Shown here: positions 1 through 7,076 of the stretch, piece by piece
How the letters are laid out: the number at the start of each line of letters is the position of its first letter
How positions within the stretch are numbered: the stretch's first letter is position 1
DNA from: Bacteroidales bacterium
GTDB taxonomy: Bacteria; Bacteroidota; Bacteroidia; Bacteroidales; P3
DNA length: 9,666 nt
Direction of reading: 5' to 3'
Assembly (NCBI GenBank): GCA_900769785.1
Contig: CAAGHV010000119.1
Coordinates: forward strand, 1-9,666
The notes under the pieces: generated by a model
Databases searched by the model: none
Told to the model about the DNA's origin: nothing
The model's input: only the letters and a program-made list of their open reading frames with translations
Made by a program: the position numbers and the translations under genes

Positions 1-26
1 ATTCTTCGCATTTAGTTCAGAATGAC
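1..26. repeat. REP-like dispersed palindromic repeat, cut by window edge
   Basis: On the minus strand this reads GTCATTCTGAAC, then TAAATGC, then GAAGAAT. That resembles a short imperfect palindrome (GTCATTCTGAACGAAGTGAAGAATCT type) which I recall as widely dispersed in intergenic DNA of Bacteroidota. The outer arms ATTCT (1-5) and AGAAT (19-23) are complementary, but the inner part has diverged. It lies 62 nt past the stop of the ACP gene. The assignment rests on remembered similarity, and the left end is missing. Confidence 0.45.
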
Positions 27-87
27 TGTGAAATTCTATTTTTGTTTTTTTATTTGGATTAAATTAGTGTTTTCTTTTCTTATTATG

Positions 88-333
88 TTATAGAGATAAC
101 TTCTGCCTAACATAGTTTACCACATCTCCCACAGTTTTCAGATTTACCATGTCCGATTCCGGTACTATAACAGAAAACTCATCTTCAAAATTCATCATCA
201 ACTCACTAATATCAAGCGAATCGGCGGACAAGTCTTTACGAAAATCCGAGTCAATCGATATCTCATCTTCATTTATAGCTAGTTTGTCTGATATCAATTC
301 AAATATTTTCTTCTCCAAATCTTCTCTTGTCAT
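88..333 (-). CDS. Acyl carrier protein, divergent
   Basis: An 81-residue, acidic, four-helix acyl carrier protein. The phosphopantetheine attachment motif is D38-S39-L40 in the context DLSADSLDISEL, with Ser39 as the predicted modified serine. The family role is to carry acyl chains as thioesters in the cytoplasm for fatty acid or related synthesis. The length is normal, and the helix III region ending in TVGDVVNYV is typical. The usual GADSLD is SADSLD here, and E. coli-type TVELVMELEEEF is ISELMMNFEDEF, so it may be an accessory carrier rather than the housekeeping AcpP. No fabF, acyltransferase or ketosynthase lies next to it within the window. The ATG at 333 is preceded by AT-rich DNA with no clear Shine-Dalgarno site. 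The 311-bp gap after feoB suggests separate transcription, though I found no good promoter match. Confidence 0.93.
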   Translation of the reverse strand: MTREDLEKKIFELISDKLAINEDEISIDSDFRKDLSADSLDISELMMNFEDEFSVIVPESDMVNLKTVGDVVNYVRQKLSL

Positions 334-644
334 ACTTATCCCATATTATTATTCAATTTGCAAAGAAACAACATTTTTTCGTTTTATGAGCACTTTTTAA
401 CAATAAATCTGCATATTTTTCATCTAATACACTCATTAGCAAAACACTAAGATAGCAATTGCAACCCCTTAGATTCCGAGCTCCAATTTCTGATATAATA
501 AACTATATATCATACTACTAACAGAAGAATCGGATTTTAATTTGCTAAATATTACTTTATCATTTAACATATATAAAAAATGAGATTTTTCTATTTTGGG
601 ATATATTTTTGTCATTTTTTTATGTTGTTTCTATAGAAAAACTA
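334..644. other. AT-rich intergenic region between feoB and the ACP gene
   Basis: These 311 bp are very AT-rich. They hold one doubtful small reading frame (469-615, listed separately) and an 8-bp palindrome GCAATTGC at 455-462. I found no TTTG/TAnnTTTG promoter pair for the ACP gene. I also found no convincing hairpin plus T-tract for feoB: the best candidate, ATAG-AAAAA-CTAT at 633-645, has a 4-bp stem and overlaps the feoB stop codon. The Cys-rich small membrane protein that often follows feoB is not encoded here. Confidence 0.6.
469..615 (-). CDS. Possible small hypothetical protein (48 aa)
   Basis: An open frame from ATG (615) to TAA (469) begins 29 nt after the feoB stop codon, and its ATG follows a run of seven A's as in many Bacteroidota leaders. 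The product would start MTKIYPKIEKSHFLYMLNDK and end in YQKLELGI. It is mixed hydrophobic and basic, with no cysteine, signal peptide or clear membrane helix. I recognise no family. In DNA this AT-rich, a chance frame of about 50 codons is not very surprising. It could equally be a remnant of a longer gene or noise. Confidence 0.2.
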   Translation of the reverse strand: MTKIYPKIEKSHFLYMLNDKVIFSKLKSDSSVSSMIYSLLYQKLELGI

Positions 645-3119
645 TCAGAATAAACTACCTATTTGGAATACTGCAAACGATACCAGCCAAGCCAAAGCAA
701 AAGTGTATATACTCATAACCCAAGCCCATTTTCTACCAAACTCCTTCCGGCAGGTAATAACAGTGGCTGTACACGGCACATATAGCAACACAAACAGCAT
801 AAAAGCCAAAGCTACCAAAGGAGTAAACACTTTTTGTCCGACACGTGGTCCTGATGCATATACTTCGGTTTGCAATGCCTTTGTCAATGAAGTAATATTC
901 TCGGTATCTTCTACTTTATATAATATACCCATTGAACTTACAACAATTTCTTTGGCTGCCACTCCTGTAACAAGGCTTACACTCATCTTCCAATCAAAAC
1001 CCAACGGACGCATTATAGGCTCTATAGTCTTGCCTATAATACCTATATAGGAATTCTCTTTTTGAAGTAACGAACGTTGCAGATACAATGATGCCATTTG
1101 TTCGTCACGTTGTTGGTCTGTCAACGTTTGATTGATTGATAGAAGTGCTATCTGCTGATCAATAATATCTGTTTGCTCGTTAGTACGAGGGAAATAACCC
1201 AATGCCCATATTACAACCGATGCTACAAGTATAACACTACTTATCTTCTTGATATATTCCGAAGCTCTGTCCCATATATGTATGCCTAAGTTTCGCAACG
1301 ATGGGAAACGATATGGTGGCAATTCTAATACAAATTGTTCACTATCTTTTTTAAATAGTGTTTTCTTCATTATAAGTGCAACTAATATAGCCAATACTAT
1401 CCCTGCAAGATAAAGTCCCAACAATATCAACGCTTGATTTTTGGCAAAGAATGCCGATACCAATAAAAGATATACCGGCAAACGTGCCGAACATGACATA
1501 AGCGGTATTATCAGCATAGTCATTATCCTATCCTTCTTGTTTTCCAATATGCGTGTTGCCATTATGGCCGGCACACTACAGCCAAAACCTATAAGTAATG
1601 GTATAAACGATTTGCCATGCAACCCTATCTTGTGCATAAGTTTATCCATAATGAAGGCTGCACGTGCCATATAGCCGGTATCTTCCATTATGGATATGAA
1701 TAGGAACAATATAAGTATGTTGGGCAAAAATACCAATACACTACCCACACCTTCTACTATACCGTTGATGAGCAAATCACTAAACATTCCAGCGGGTATA
1801 ATATCGGTAAACCACGATGTCAACATCTCCACTCCAGTCTCTATCCAGCCTTGGGGTATGGCTCCAAGCGAAAAGGTGGTTTGAAACATTATATATAGGA
1901 ATAGGAATAATATTGGAAAGCCCAACCAACGATTGGTAAGTATATTATCTATTCTCTGCGATAACGATGCTGTGCTATGCTGTGCCGATCGGTAAGTCTC
2001 TTTCAAAGCTCCACGTATAAAACCATATTTGGCATTAGTTATCACCTCCGAAGGCTCTTCCTTATGTACCTCTCTGAGATGTCGGCGACTATGTTCGGCT
2101 ACCGATTCTATGGCTTTGTAATTGTCCGAATGGCGAAAGATTTCAAGTGTAGTCTTGTCGTCTTCCAACAGTTTCAGCGACAAATATCGTGGCGAATATT
2201 TATCACCTATGCTTTTATCCTTTACTATCTCTTGCTTTATGCGGGCTATCTCATCTTCGATATCGGTACCATAATTAATATGTACATGCTTATGAGTATC
2301 GGCACGGTCTTCGTAAGTATCTATTATTGTATCCAACACTTCGGTTATACCTATGCCTTTGAATGCCGTGGTGGGTATTATCTTAAACCCCAACATACTG
2401 CCAAGGTATGCGTAATCCAACAGGTTGCCACTGCGCTCAAACTCGTCGTACATATTCAATGCCATCACCACTCTTACGTGCATATCTATAAGCTGAGTGG
2501 TAAGGAAAAGGTTACGTTCGAGGTTGGAGGAATCAACAACATTCAGCACTATATCGGGGCACTGCTCAGTTATGTACTCTCGCACATAAAGTTCTTCGGG
2601 CGAATATTCTGTTATAGAATATGTTCCCGGAAGGTCTATCATATTTATTGTATAGCCGTTGTGCTGAAAAGTCCCAACCTTGGCATCGACAGTAACGCCG
2701 CTATAGTTGCCCACCTTTTCATGCATCCCTGTCGAATGGTTAAAGAAGGATGTCTTACCACAATTGGGGTTGCCCACCAAGGCCACATTTATCACATTCG
2801 ACTTTTCCTTTATGGTTTGCCTTATTTCTTCGGTAAAGGTTTCGGGTTTCGATTCGTCAAATGCATATGCCGACACATCTGCCACCTCTATATGAGATGC
2901 TTCGCTACGACGCAACGACACATGGCTTCCCATCACCTTATACTCAATGGGGTCGCGCAAGGGTGCATTTTTCACCACTGTGATAACTTCACCTTTTACA
3001 AAACCCATCTCCATTATACGGCGGCGAAAACTTCCATGTCCGTTTATCTTTACTATCACACATCTACTTTCCGAAGGCATATCGGAAAGTACTGTTACTT
3101 CACTTCTTAGCATCGGCAT
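645..3119 (-). CDS. feoB: FeoA-FeoB fusion, ferrous iron transporter
   Basis: An 824-residue inner-membrane Fe(II) transporter. Residues about 5-80 form a FeoA (SH3-like) domain, with the conserved stretch RRRIMEMGFVKG at 32-43. Residues about 108-270 form the GTP-binding domain: G1 GNPNCGKT (116-123), G2 around T143, G3 DLPG (162-165) and G4 NMYD (222-225). The membrane part runs from about 398 to 824. It has two gate-type segments, with GFGCSVPAIMATR (511-523) and PLMSCSARLPVY (539-550), then AAKEIVVSSMGILY (721-734) and a last helix pair with VPCTATVITC (781-790). A hydrophilic, Gln-rich loop at about 645-695 separates two membrane segments. FeoA and FeoB are separate proteins in enterobacteria; fusion is known in Bacteroidales. 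No FeoC gene follows. ATG at 3119 is the first start after the promoter at 3139-3169; ATG at 3113 is possible. Expression under iron limitation is expected, but I saw no clear Fur box. Confidence 0.98.
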   Translation of the reverse strand: MPMLRSEVTVLSDMPSESRCVIVKINGHGSFRRRIMEMGFVKGEVITVVKNAPLRDPIEYKVMGSHVSLRRSEASHIEVADVSAYAFDESKPETFTEEIRQTIKEKSNVINVALVGNPNCGKTSFFNHSTGMHEKVGNYSGVTVDAKVGTFQHNGYTINMIDLPGTYSITEYSPEELYVREYITEQCPDIVLNVVDSSNLERNLFLTTQLIDMHVRVVMALNMYDEFERSGNLLDYAYLGSMLGFKIIPTTAFKGIGITEVLDTIIDTYEDRADTHKHVHINYGTDIEDEIARIKQEIVKDKSIGDKYSPRYLSLKLLEDDKTTLEIFRHSDNYKAIESVAEHSRRHLREVHKEEPSEVITNAKYGFIRGALKETYRSAQHSTASLSQRIDNILTNRWLGFPILFLFLYIMFQTTFSLGAIPQGWIETGVEMLTSWFTDIIPAGMFSDLLINGIVEGVGSVLVFLPNILILFLFISIMEDTGYMARAAFIMDKLMHKIGLHGKSFIPLLIGFGCSVPAIMATRILENKKDRIMTMLIIPLMSCSARLPVYLLLVSAFFAKNQALILLGLYLAGIVLAILVALIMKKTLFKKDSEQFVLELPPYRFPSLRNLGIHIWDRASEYIKKISSVILVASVVIWALGYFPRTNEQTDIIDQQIALLSINQTLTDQQRDEQMASLYLQRSLLQKENSYIGIIGKTIEPIMRPLGFDWKMSVSLVTGVAAKEIVVSSMGILYKVEDTENITSLTKALQTEVYASGPRVGQKVFTPLVALAFMLFVLLYVPCTATVITCRKEFGRKWAWVMSIYTFALAWLVSFAVFQIGSLF

Positions 3120-3138
3120 ATCTTTTCTATAACTATTG

Positions 3139-3169
3139 CAAAGGTACTACTTTTTTTTCGTTTGGCAAA
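3139..3169 (-). promoter_or_regulatory. feoB promoter, Bacteroidetes primary sigma type
   Basis: Read on the minus strand, TTTG (3169-3166) is followed after exactly 19 bp by TACCTTTG (3146-3139). This matches the Bacteroides consensus of a -33 TTTG and a -7 TAnnTTTG with a 19-21 bp spacer. Transcription would start around 3130-3134, giving a leader of only about 11-15 nt before the ATG at 3119. It supports independent transcription of feoB. Confidence 0.75.
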
Positions 3170-3304
3170 ATATGGGGTTTTTCTGTGTATCAACCATAAC
3201 GAAACGTTGCAACTTCATACCCTTTTTAGAAAAAAAATAAGCCGATATAACCATACTTTCGGTGGTATTAACTATAATAAAAAGTTCATCGAATGAATTG
3301 TTTT

Positions 3305-3338
3305 ATACCCTACCATCAATCATTTGGGGATAGGGTAT
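3305..3338. repeat. 8-bp perfect inverted repeat, hairpin candidate
   Basis: ATACCCTA (3305-3312) and TAGGGTAT (3331-3338) are exact reverse complements with an 18-nt loop. A CC/GG pair can extend the stem around a bulge. No T-tract follows on either strand, so it is not a standard intrinsic terminator. It lies about 135 bp upstream of the feoB -33 box and could be a protein-binding dyad or mRNA structure in the uvrA 3' region. Confidence 0.4.
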
Positions 3339-3394
3339 CATAAACGTGACAATATAGCATTAATTTTTAGTTGATATATTGTATATAAATTTCT

Positions 3395-3475
3395 CGTGAT
3401 ACATATAAATTTTCATCACGATAGCGATTCAACTACTACGTGATGTAGATAAATCCGCCTCGTGATGTAAAATTC
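3395..3475. repeat. CGTGAT direct repeats on a 22-bp lattice
   Basis: CGTGAT begins at 3395, 3439 and 3461, so spacings are 44 and 22 bp. The copy at 3439 shares 13 of 16 positions with the copy at 3395 (CGTGATrYAkATAAAT) and nine in a row (CGTGATGTA) with the copy at 3461. An inverted copy ATCACG lies at 3415-3420. CATCACG (3414-3420) and CGTGATG (3439-3445) form a 7-bp dyad. The skipped lattice position (3417) carries a degenerate match. Spacing near two helical turns would suit an array of binding sites, but it may be a decayed tandem repeat. Confidence 0.5.
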
Positions 3476-3620
3476 ATTGCATTGGATACTATATTTAATC
3501 TGTATATCATAATAATTTTGTGTAACCCTACATTTATAAAATTATACATTAGTAGGCTTATTTATATTATCAGATATAGCGACAATTCAATACTATTGTA
3601 TTAATACTGTTTACTATGTA

Positions 3621-6431
3621 CTACAATTTACCTTTCAGATACTTTCCTGTATATGAATCGGGGCATTGAACCAAATCTTCGGGTGTACCCTCAAATACAA
3701 TATTGCCGCCCTCTTTTCCGCCTTCCGGACCAAGATCTATAACCCAGTCGGCAGTCTTTATTATGTCGGGATGATGCTCTATCACCACTATCGAATGGCC
3801 ATTTATTACCAATGTATCGAAAGCCTTAAGCAGTTTTTTGATATCGTGGAAGTGCAGTCCGGTCGAAGGTTCGTCGAATATAAACAGCTGAGGTTTGGTG
3901 GTGGCACCTTTTATCAGATAAGTTGCCAACTTTATACGCTGAGCTTCGCCACCGCTCAGAGAGCTTGACGACTGTCCCATCTTAAGGTATCCAAGTCCCA
4001 CATCCTGCAATGGCCGTAGGCGTTCCACTATTCGTCCTGCAATAGCTGAGGTATCAGCATCAAAAAAATCTATGGCTTGGTCTATAGTCATATCCAATAT
4101 ATCGCTGATGTTTTGCCCGTTGTATAACACTTCCAGGGCTTCCTCTTTAAAGCGTCTTCCGCCACACTCTTCGCACACCAAATGTACATCGGCCATAAAC
4201 TGCATACCAATAGTTACCATTCCTTCACCTTGGCACACATCGCAACGTCCACCTTCCACATTGAACGAGAAGAAACCCGCTTTGTAGCCCCGTGCTTTTG
4301 CCAACGGCTGCTGTGAATATAGCTGACGTATCTCGTCAAAAGCCTTGGTATAGCTAGCAGGATTAGAACGGGTGGAACGGCCAATAGGGTTTTGATCTAC
4401 TAGTTCCACGCCACTGATTTTAGCAAAGTTTCCTTTTATATCGCAACACTTACCTACATAGTCTCCGGCACCGTCGAAACGTTTTTGCAGTACATCGTAC
4501 AACACATGTTTGATAAGCGAAGTTTTGCCCGAACCACTCACTCCCGTAACTACCACTAAGTTTTGCAGTGGTATCTTCACATCAATGTTCTTAAGATTAT
4601 TTTCCCACGCTCCTTCTATAGTTATATAATCCATTGCCTTTCGGCGAACAATAGGCACTTCTATACATTCTTCGCCCTTGAGGTATGCAGCAGTAAGCGA
4701 CTTTGTTTTCTTTTTCAGCAAATCGGCATATGTACCTTCAAACACTACCTCACCACCAAGTCGGCCGGCATATGGCCCTATGTCTATGATATAATCGGCA
4801 GCTTGAATAATTTCTTCGTCGTGCTCTACCACTATCACTGTGTTGCCCAAATCGCGAAGTTGTTTAAGTACTTTTATAAGACAGTCGGTATCACGCGAGT
4901 GTAGGCCTATACTAGGCTCGTCCAATATATACATTGAGCCTACCAACGAACTACCCAAGCTAGTAGCCAAATTAATCCTCTGCGATTCGCCACCCGAAAG
5001 GGTATTACTTAATCGGTTCAAAGTGAGGTAACCCAAGCCTACATCAAGCAGATATTTCAAGCGGTTACGCAGTTCTATCATTATCCTTTGCACCACTTCC
5101 TCTTCATAAGGAGTAAGTTTTATATTGTCAATAAATTCGGCTAGTTCGCTTACAGGCATAAGTACCAAATCTATTATAGATTTTCCACACACTTTTACAT
5201 ATCCGGCATCTTTTCTAAGACGTGTACCCTTGCAGTCGGGGCATATAGTTTTTCCACGATAACGCGAAAGCATTACCCTATACTGTATCTTATACGACTG
5301 TGATTCTATCCATTCGAAGAAAGCATATATTCCCGGAAAGTTCTCATCACCATTCCATAATTTATCGTGTTGCTCTTCGGTAAGCTGATTGTATGGCTTG
5401 TGAATAGGTATTCCCATCTTGGCCGAGCGGAGTATAAGTTTCTGTTTCCATTCGCTCATCTTATCGCCTTTCCAACACACTATAGCATCTTCGTATATTG
5501 ATAGCTTTTTGTTGGGCACTACTATATCTTCGTCAATACCCATTACATTGCCATATCCCTGACAAGTTTGGCATGCGCCATAAGGGTTATTGAAACTAAA
5601 GAAGTTGGGATTAGGTTTTTCAAAAATTATACCATCGGCCTCAAAGCGATTGGAGAACTCGTGTCTTTGGGTCTTACCGTTTGTCATTACTTCTACCACA
5701 CAAGCACCATTACCTTCGAAAAAGGCAGTCTGTACCGAATCAGCAATACGCCCCAACTGCTCATCATCAGAGTGGTGAAGTACAATACGGTCTATAACTA
5801 GGCACACATTATCGCTATCTGTTCCTATAAAACCTTCATCAATAAGTTCGTCTAACCGGCATACTACATTATTTACCGACACACGTGTAAAACCTTCTTG
5901 CAACAATATCTTGAAACGAGAAATAAGTACATCTCCCCTATCCTCTATTGGAGCCACAAGCATCATCTTTGTCTCATCGGGCAAAGAGCATACAAACTCT
6001 ACTACATCGTTTACCGAATGTCGCTTTACCTCTTGTCCCGATATAGGCGAATAAGTTTTACCTATTCTTGCAAACATCAGCTTGAGATATTCGTATATTT
6101 CGGTAGAAGTACCCACCGTGGAACGCGGATTATTGGTTTTCACCCTTTGCTCAATGGCTATAGCCGGCGATATACCTTTAATAAAATCAACTTCGGGCTT
6201 GCTCATACGCCCCATAAACTGGCGGGCATACGAGCTGAGGCTTTCCACATATCGGCGTTGCCCCTCGGCATATAGAGTATCGAAAGCCAACGACGACTTT
6301 CCCGAACCCGACAAGCCGGTAATTACAACCAATTTGTTGCGAGGTATAGCCACATCTATATTCTTCAAGTTGTTTACCCTCGCTCCTTTTATATATATGT
6401 ATTTATCCGAATCTTCAGCGTTTGATTTCAT
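3621..6431 (-). CDS. uvrA: UvrABC system protein A (excision nuclease ATPase)
   Basis: A full-length 936-residue UvrA, the cytoplasmic DNA damage sensor that loads UvrB in nucleotide excision repair. It has two ABC ATPase modules. Module I: Walker A GLSGSGKS (39-46), signature LSGGESQ (478-484), Walker B/D-loop DEPSIGLH (504-511). Module II: Walker A GVSGSGKT (630-637), signature LSGGEAQ (825-831), DEPSTGLH (853-860). The C-terminal zinc finger is intact (C730, C733, C753, C756). The first zinc module keeps CQTC (C287, C290), but where E. coli has CPIC this protein reads FEADGIIFEK. I recall this as typical of Bacteroidota UvrA. The start is taken as ATG at 6431; a TTG nine bases upstream (6440) is in frame but less likely. 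The gene begins 89 nt after the DUF456 stop, with dyad-rich DNA between. It could be read through from upstream or have its own weak promoter. Confidence 0.98.
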   Translation of the reverse strand: MKSNAEDSDKYIYIKGARVNNLKNIDVAIPRNKLVVITGLSGSGKSSLAFDTLYAEGQRRYVESLSSYARQFMGRMSKPEVDFIKGISPAIAIEQRVKTNNPRSTVGTSTEIYEYLKLMFARIGKTYSPISGQEVKRHSVNDVVEFVCSLPDETKMMLVAPIEDRGDVLISRFKILLQEGFTRVSVNNVVCRLDELIDEGFIGTDSDNVCLVIDRIVLHHSDDEQLGRIADSVQTAFFEGNGACVVEVMTNGKTQRHEFSNRFEADGIIFEKPNPNFFSFNNPYGACQTCQGYGNVMGIDEDIVVPNKKLSIYEDAIVCWKGDKMSEWKQKLILRSAKMGIPIHKPYNQLTEEQHDKLWNGDENFPGIYAFFEWIESQSYKIQYRVMLSRYRGKTICPDCKGTRLRKDAGYVKVCGKSIIDLVLMPVSELAEFIDNIKLTPYEEEVVQRIMIELRNRLKYLLDVGLGYLTLNRLSNTLSGGESQRINLATSLGSSLVGSMYILDEPSIGLHSRDTDCLIKVLKQLRDLGNTVIVVEHDEEIIQAADYIIDIGPYAGRLGGEVVFEGTYADLLKKKTKSLTAAYLKGEECIEVPIVRRKAMDYITIEGAWENNLKNIDVKIPLQNLVVVTGVSGSGKTSLIKHVLYDVLQKRFDGAGDYVGKCCDIKGNFAKISGVELVDQNPIGRSTRSNPASYTKAFDEIRQLYSQQPLAKARGYKAGFFSFNVEGGRCDVCQGEGMVTIGMQFMADVHLVCEECGGRRFKEEALEVLYNGQNISDILDMTIDQAIDFFDADTSAIAGRIVERLRPLQDVGLGYLKMGQSSSSLSGGEAQRIKLATYLIKGATTKPQLFIFDEPSTGLHFHDIKKLLKAFDTLVINGHSIVVIEHHPDIIKTADWVIDLGPEGGKEGGNIVFEGTPEDLVQCPDSYTGKYLKGKL

Positions 6432-6488
6432 TGTTTTCAAGAGTATGTTTTAGAAAATAATAGTCAACCTATTGTAGGAGGCTGTTTA

Positions 6489-6538
6489 TGCATATGCAAC
6501 ATACTTGCAACTATAATGCATTAGAAAAGGAGTTGCAA
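6489..6538. promoter_or_regulatory. Cluster of dyad-symmetric elements before uvrA
   Basis: Three symmetric elements overlap the end of the DUF456 gene and the uvrA leader. They are a 10-bp palindrome TGCATATGCA (6489-6498), an 8-bp inverted repeat TTGCAACT (6505-6512) with AGTTGCAA (6531-6538), and a 10-bp palindrome TAATGCATTA (6514-6523) in its loop. The last includes the DUF456 stop codon. No T-tract follows on the minus strand, so a terminator is unlikely. A degenerate promoter, ATTG (6539-6536), 20 bp, TATAGTTG (6515-6508), overlaps it with one mismatch per box. An operator, mRNA processing site or attenuator for uvrA is possible but unproven. Confidence 0.35.
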
Positions 6539-7036
6539 TCCATCTTTGGTTACAAACACCATTACCACTATACCGTATATTACCTTTATCAACGTTCCTG
6601 CCAAGAATCCCAAGAACGATCCTAGTGCCGAACGGAAAGCATTGGTATCATTCTTAGCCATAATCTCGCCAATATATGCACCAATGAATGGCCCCAAAAT
6701 AATACCTCCAATACCAAATGGTCCCAACACTACGCCTAGCAATGGCAATACTATTATGCCTACTACCAGCCCTATGGTACTACCCCGTACTCCCATTTTT
6801 GTGCCGCCAAACTTTTTGGTTCCATATATAGGAATGACGTAGTCCAACACAGTAATTATGGCTGCTATAACGCCCATGGCTACTAGAAAGCCCACACTAT
6901 AATCACACTCGGGCACAAAAGCCAAAAGTAACAATCCCACAAAACTAATCGGAGTGCCCGGTATGCCGGGAATAATAGCTCCAATAATACCCACTATGCC
7001 CAATACTATGGCTGTGATAACAAAAAAAGTATCCAT
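6521..7036 (-). CDS. DUF456 family membrane protein
   Basis: A 171-residue, very hydrophobic, Gly- and Pro-rich inner-membrane protein matching the DUF456 family pattern. Conserved features are PGIPGTP (23-29) after the first helix; DYVIPIYGTKKFGGTKMG (65-82); LGPFGIGG (104-111); and GPFIGAYIGE (115-124). About five or six membrane segments are likely, near 3-22, 29-43, 47-68, 86-103, 107-124 and 138-162. The family's function is unknown to me. Internal glycine-zipper-like stretches suggest tightly packed helices. It starts 22 nt after the TPR gene behind an A/G-rich leader (AAAGAAAAAGAT before the ATG), so the two are almost certainly co-transcribed and may act together in the envelope. Its stop codon lies inside the dyad cluster before uvrA. 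Confidence 0.93.
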   Translation of the reverse strand: MDTFFVITAIVLGIVGIIGAIIPGIPGTPISFVGLLLLAFVPECDYSVGFLVAMGVIAAIITVLDYVIPIYGTKKFGGTKMGVRGSTIGLVVGIIVLPLLGVVLGPFGIGGIILGPFIGAYIGEIMAKNDTNAFRSALGSFLGFLAGTLIKVIYGIVVMVFVTKDGLQLLF

Positions 7037-7076
7037 ATCTTTTTCTTTTTTTATTTAGTTATATATCTTTTTCTTT
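7035..7076 (-). repeat. 14-nt direct repeat across the TPR-DUF456 junction
   Basis: On the minus strand AAAGAAAAAGATAT occurs exactly at 7076-7063 and again at 7048-7035, 28 bp apart. The first copy encodes the last residues of the TPR protein (KEKDI). The second forms the leader and the first bases of the DUF456 start codon. A local duplication may have built the A-rich translation leader of the second gene. Low sequence complexity makes chance similarity possible. Confidence 0.5.

Larger units (their letters stand above)
3120..3620. other. 501-bp intergenic region between uvrA and feoB
   Basis: No convincing gene is seen on either strand. From the feoB side it contains the feoB promoter (3139-3169), a GTTGCAAC palindrome (3206-3213), an 8-bp inverted repeat ATACCCTA/TAGGGTAT (3305-3338) and CGTGAT repeats (3395-3475). 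The rest, 3476-3620, is AT-rich with only short chance-level symmetries, such as CAATA-C-TATTG at 3588-3598. No strong intrinsic terminator for uvrA is visible. Confidence 0.6.

Noticed and set aside
1977..3110. A 377-codon open frame on the plus strand, antisense to feoB.
   Set aside because: It lies fully inside the feoB coding sequence, and the translation is rich in Tyr, His, Cys and Ile without any domain. It is best explained as a shadow of the feoB codon usage.
3279..3299. Minus-strand hairpin TTCAT-TCG-ATGAA followed by C and five T's, as a uvrA terminator.
   Set aside because: The stem is only 5 bp and AT-rich, and it sits over 320 nt past the uvrA stop. It is too weak to call.
3513..3520. 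Plus-strand TAATTTTG as a -7 promoter box.
   Set aside because: No TTTG lies at 19-21 bp upstream and no plus-strand gene follows.
6432..6440. TTG at 6440 as the uvrA start.
   Set aside because: An in-frame ATG lies nine bases downstream, and UvrA proteins do not need the extra residues. ATG is preferred.
5898..6453. Two plus-strand open frames of about 125 codons antisense to the uvrA 5' part.
   Set aside because: They overlap strongly conserved UvrA sequence and resemble no protein family.
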